The translations under genes and the position numbers were made by a program. A DNA stretch of 34,051 bases from an uncultured Bacteroides sp. (GTDB lineage: Bacteria > Bacteroidota > Bacteroidia > Bacteroidales > Bacteroidaceae), in the NCBI GenBank assembly GCA_947074235.1, contig CAMTOV010000012.1:1-34051 (forward strand), given 5' to 3'. Of this stretch, positions 32,757 through 34,051 are shown in pieces (within the stretch, counting starts at the first letter, position 1; every line of letters starts with the position of its first letter). The notes beneath the pieces are model-generated. The model ran no database searches. It saw nothing but the letters and a program-made list of their open reading frames with translations, and was not told the origin of the DNA.

Positions 32757-33413
32757 TTAATAATATGATATATAAGTCAAAAGATTGCTTTGTTCTATAT
32801 CAGATGGAAAAATATAAACCCCATTGAAGCCTGGAATACGTGCCGGGTGATTTCGCCCTTCAACCAAATCAATGCCATAATGCAAATAAGACCAAGCAAC
32901 CAATTGAGTACAATAAAATGAAGTTGTATCAACCCAGTTATAATCATGATCAAAGGGCACTCTATATTTCCATTGCTCCATGGCCAAGTTGGCAGCACAT
33001 TGTGCTATAGAGTCTGAACATGCTACGCGTACCACCTTTCCGTTTGAAGCTTTCGTTATACAAAAAAAGGACTCTATTGACTCACACTTCACACGGTCAA
33101 TATCCCCTTTATAGTCTGGCTCACCTGGAACGGCATGACAAACAACCCAACCGCTCGAATCATCTTTGCATGCCACTATGCCTATGTGTGAATATGCTTC
33201 GGCACTTCCTCCTGCCATTAGCACTATGTGTCCTGCAACTCCATTTCCCTTGCGAAACACGATATCACCTTGTCGCAATTGAGGAGATATTTGCTCAATC
33301 CAACTACTCAAATCACTTTCCGATACCACATTTGCTCTACAAGAACAAAATAAAAAGACAACTGAAAGCGACAAGAACACAACCCATTTAACATGACGAT
33401 TGGTATTGCACAT
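32757..33413 (-). CDS. YiiX/YebB-like NlpC/P60-superfamily cysteine hydrolase, probable lipoprotein
   Basis: 218 residues from the ATG at 33413. The longer in-frame start at 33470 was rejected because it would bury the signal peptide. MCNTNRHVKWVVFLSLSVVF leads to a probable lipobox LFCSC (Cys25). The domain is the permuted papain-like form: QLRQGDIVFRKG, then the catalytic His76 in AYSHIGIVAC, and Cys168 in TTSFYCTQLVAWSYLHYG. Such enzymes cleave or transfer amide or ester bonds in cell wall peptides or lipids. The substrate here is unknown. It is first in a unit with the DUF4878 lipoprotein. A -7 box ends only 5 bp from the ATG. Confidence 0.88.
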   Translation of the reverse strand: MCNTNRHVKWVVFLSLSVVFLFCSCRANVVSESDLSSWIEQISPQLRQGDIVFRKGNGVAGHIVLMAGGSAEAYSHIGIVACKDDSSGWVVCHAVPGEPDYKGDIDRVKCESIESFFCITKASNGKVVRVACSDSIAQCAANLAMEQWKYRVPFDHDYNWVDTTSFYCTQLVAWSYLHYGIDLVEGRNHPARIPGFNGVYIFPSDIEQSNLLTYISYY

Positions 33414-33417
33414 ACTA

Positions 33418-33425
33418 CAAATATA
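33418..33425 (-). promoter_or_regulatory. Possible -7 box directly before the YiiX-like start
   Basis: The minus strand reads TATATTTG (TAnnTTTG). It ends 5 bp before the ATG at 33413, so initiation would fall at or next to the start codon. The surroundings are very AT-rich and the -33 match is poor, so this could be chance. Confidence 0.3.
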
Positions 33426-33510
33426 GCATAATATTATTATTATATCACAATTATATCTATATATTAACACCAGCTATATATAGTATACCAAATGAAAAAG
33501 CATAAAAATA

Positions 33511-33534
33511 GGGAATACTATTTCTAGCATTCCC
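33511..33534 (-). terminator. Intrinsic terminator after tsf with a GAAA tetraloop
   Basis: On the minus strand GGGAATGCTA pairs with TAGTATTCCC (one G-U pair) around the loop GAAA, a GNRA tetraloop. TATTTTTATG follows. It begins 26 bp after the tsf stop. Confidence 0.9.
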
Positions 33535-33560
33535 TTTTTATATATTCTATTTATAATAGA

Positions 33561-34051
33561 TTACTCAGCACGCAAAGTAAAGCGTTTGAAACCTGTAACA
33601 GTCAGGTCTTTGCTGATTGATTTCAAGTATTCAGCAACAGTTTTAGAACCGTCTTGGATGAATTCTTGATTCAAAAGGCAAGATTCTTTGTAGAACTTGT
33701 TCAAACGACCTTGAGCGATTTTTTCAATCATAGCTTCTGGCATGTTAGCAGCTTTTTCTTCTGCAACCTTAGCTTTCAACTGACGAATTTCTTCAGCTTG
33801 TGCTTCAGTGATGCTACCCTTCATGATACCTTCATTAAGGTGCTCTTCGTTTTCAGCAATGTAAAGGTTGAAACCGGCTTTTTTCAATGCTACTTCAACA
33901 GCTTTTTGAATTTGCTCAACTTTAGTTTTGTCGATAGCAACTTGGATTTCTTGATCAACAACAGCTTGAGGAACGCTAGCTTCATTCAAAGCTACTGGGT
34001 TCATTGCAGCAACTTGCATTGCGATATCACGACCAACATGAGCATCAACAA
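33561..34051 (-). CDS. tsf: Elongation factor Ts, C-terminal part (cut by the window edge)
   Basis: The frame is open from the window edge, about 163 codons, to the stop at 33561. Reading in: DAHVGRDIAMQVAAMNPVAL, then the dimerisation/coiled region and IAQGRLNKFYKESCLLNQEF, the C-terminal signature of EF-Ts. The end is DLTVTGFKRFTLRAE. EF-Ts exchanges GDP for GTP on EF-Tu. It is the last gene of its transcript, followed by a clean terminator. The N-terminal UBA-like domain lies outside the window. Confidence 0.96.
   Translation of the reverse strand, partial: VDAHVGRDIAMQVAAMNPVALNEASVPQAVVDQEIQVAIDKTKVEQIQKAVEVALKKAGFNLYIAENEEHLNEGIMKGSITEAQAEEIRQLKAKVAEEKAANMPEAMIEKIAQGRLNKFYKESCLLNQEFIQDGSKTVAEYLKSISKDLTVTGFKRFTLRAE

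Noticed and set aside
33431..33480. AT-rich stretch after tsf as a replication or attachment site
   Set aside because: It is only simple TA-rich sequence between a gene start and a terminator. No repeats or DnaA-box-like clusters were seen.

Overview
The window reads as a chromosomal segment of a low-GC member of the Bacteroidales, most likely a Bacteroides species. The protein set supports this: Bacteroides-type malate dehydrogenase, PorU/PorV, DUF5686, DUF4878, an SGNH hydrolase with a GTSIMQG motif, a Mrp ATPase and a Rex repressor. So do several promoters of the Bacteroides type, with a -7 box TAnnTTTG and in the best cases a -33 box TTTG 19-20 bp upstream. No rRNA, tRNA or CRISPR array was seen.

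Layout. 1-595 holds the N-terminal part of mdh (minus strand), divergent from a membrane-anchored coiled-coil protein (828-1700). 1951-6943 is a four-gene plus-strand efflux operon (TolC-type outer membrane factor, HlyD-type adaptor, two ABC-2 permeases) with a good promoter in front and a 24-bp perfect hairpin at its end. It has no ATPase gene. 7047-11375 is an accessory island: a decayed IS3-family remnant, two lipoprotein genes of unknown function, the C-terminal stump of a Rep_3-type replication initiator, and an IS982-family element. Both transposase genes carry in-frame stop codons. 11404-12473 is an SGNH/GDSL hydrolase broken by a one-base frameshift.

From 12583 onward nearly everything is minus-strand housekeeping and envelope genes: trmB-mrp; ilvE; a subtilase-xseA-xseB operon; mnmA; an EamA transporter; an NlpE-like lipoprotein; porU-porV-ispF; rex-FAH hydrolase; a DUF5686 outer membrane protein. 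A plus-strand SUI1-type gene (31915-32265) follows, converging on a YiiX-like hydrolase/DUF4878 lipoprotein pair. The window ends inside tsf (EF-Ts).

How the genes work together. The efflux genes should form a trans-envelope export machine that needs an ATPase from elsewhere or has none. PorU and PorV are the surface-attachment half of a type IX secretion system. XseA and XseB form exonuclease VII. TrmB and MnmA modify tRNA. Rex probably controls its own operon in response to NADH/NAD+. The least explained part is the lipoprotein pair at 7800-9741, which lies between dead mobile elements and is the best candidate for acquired, undescribed function.
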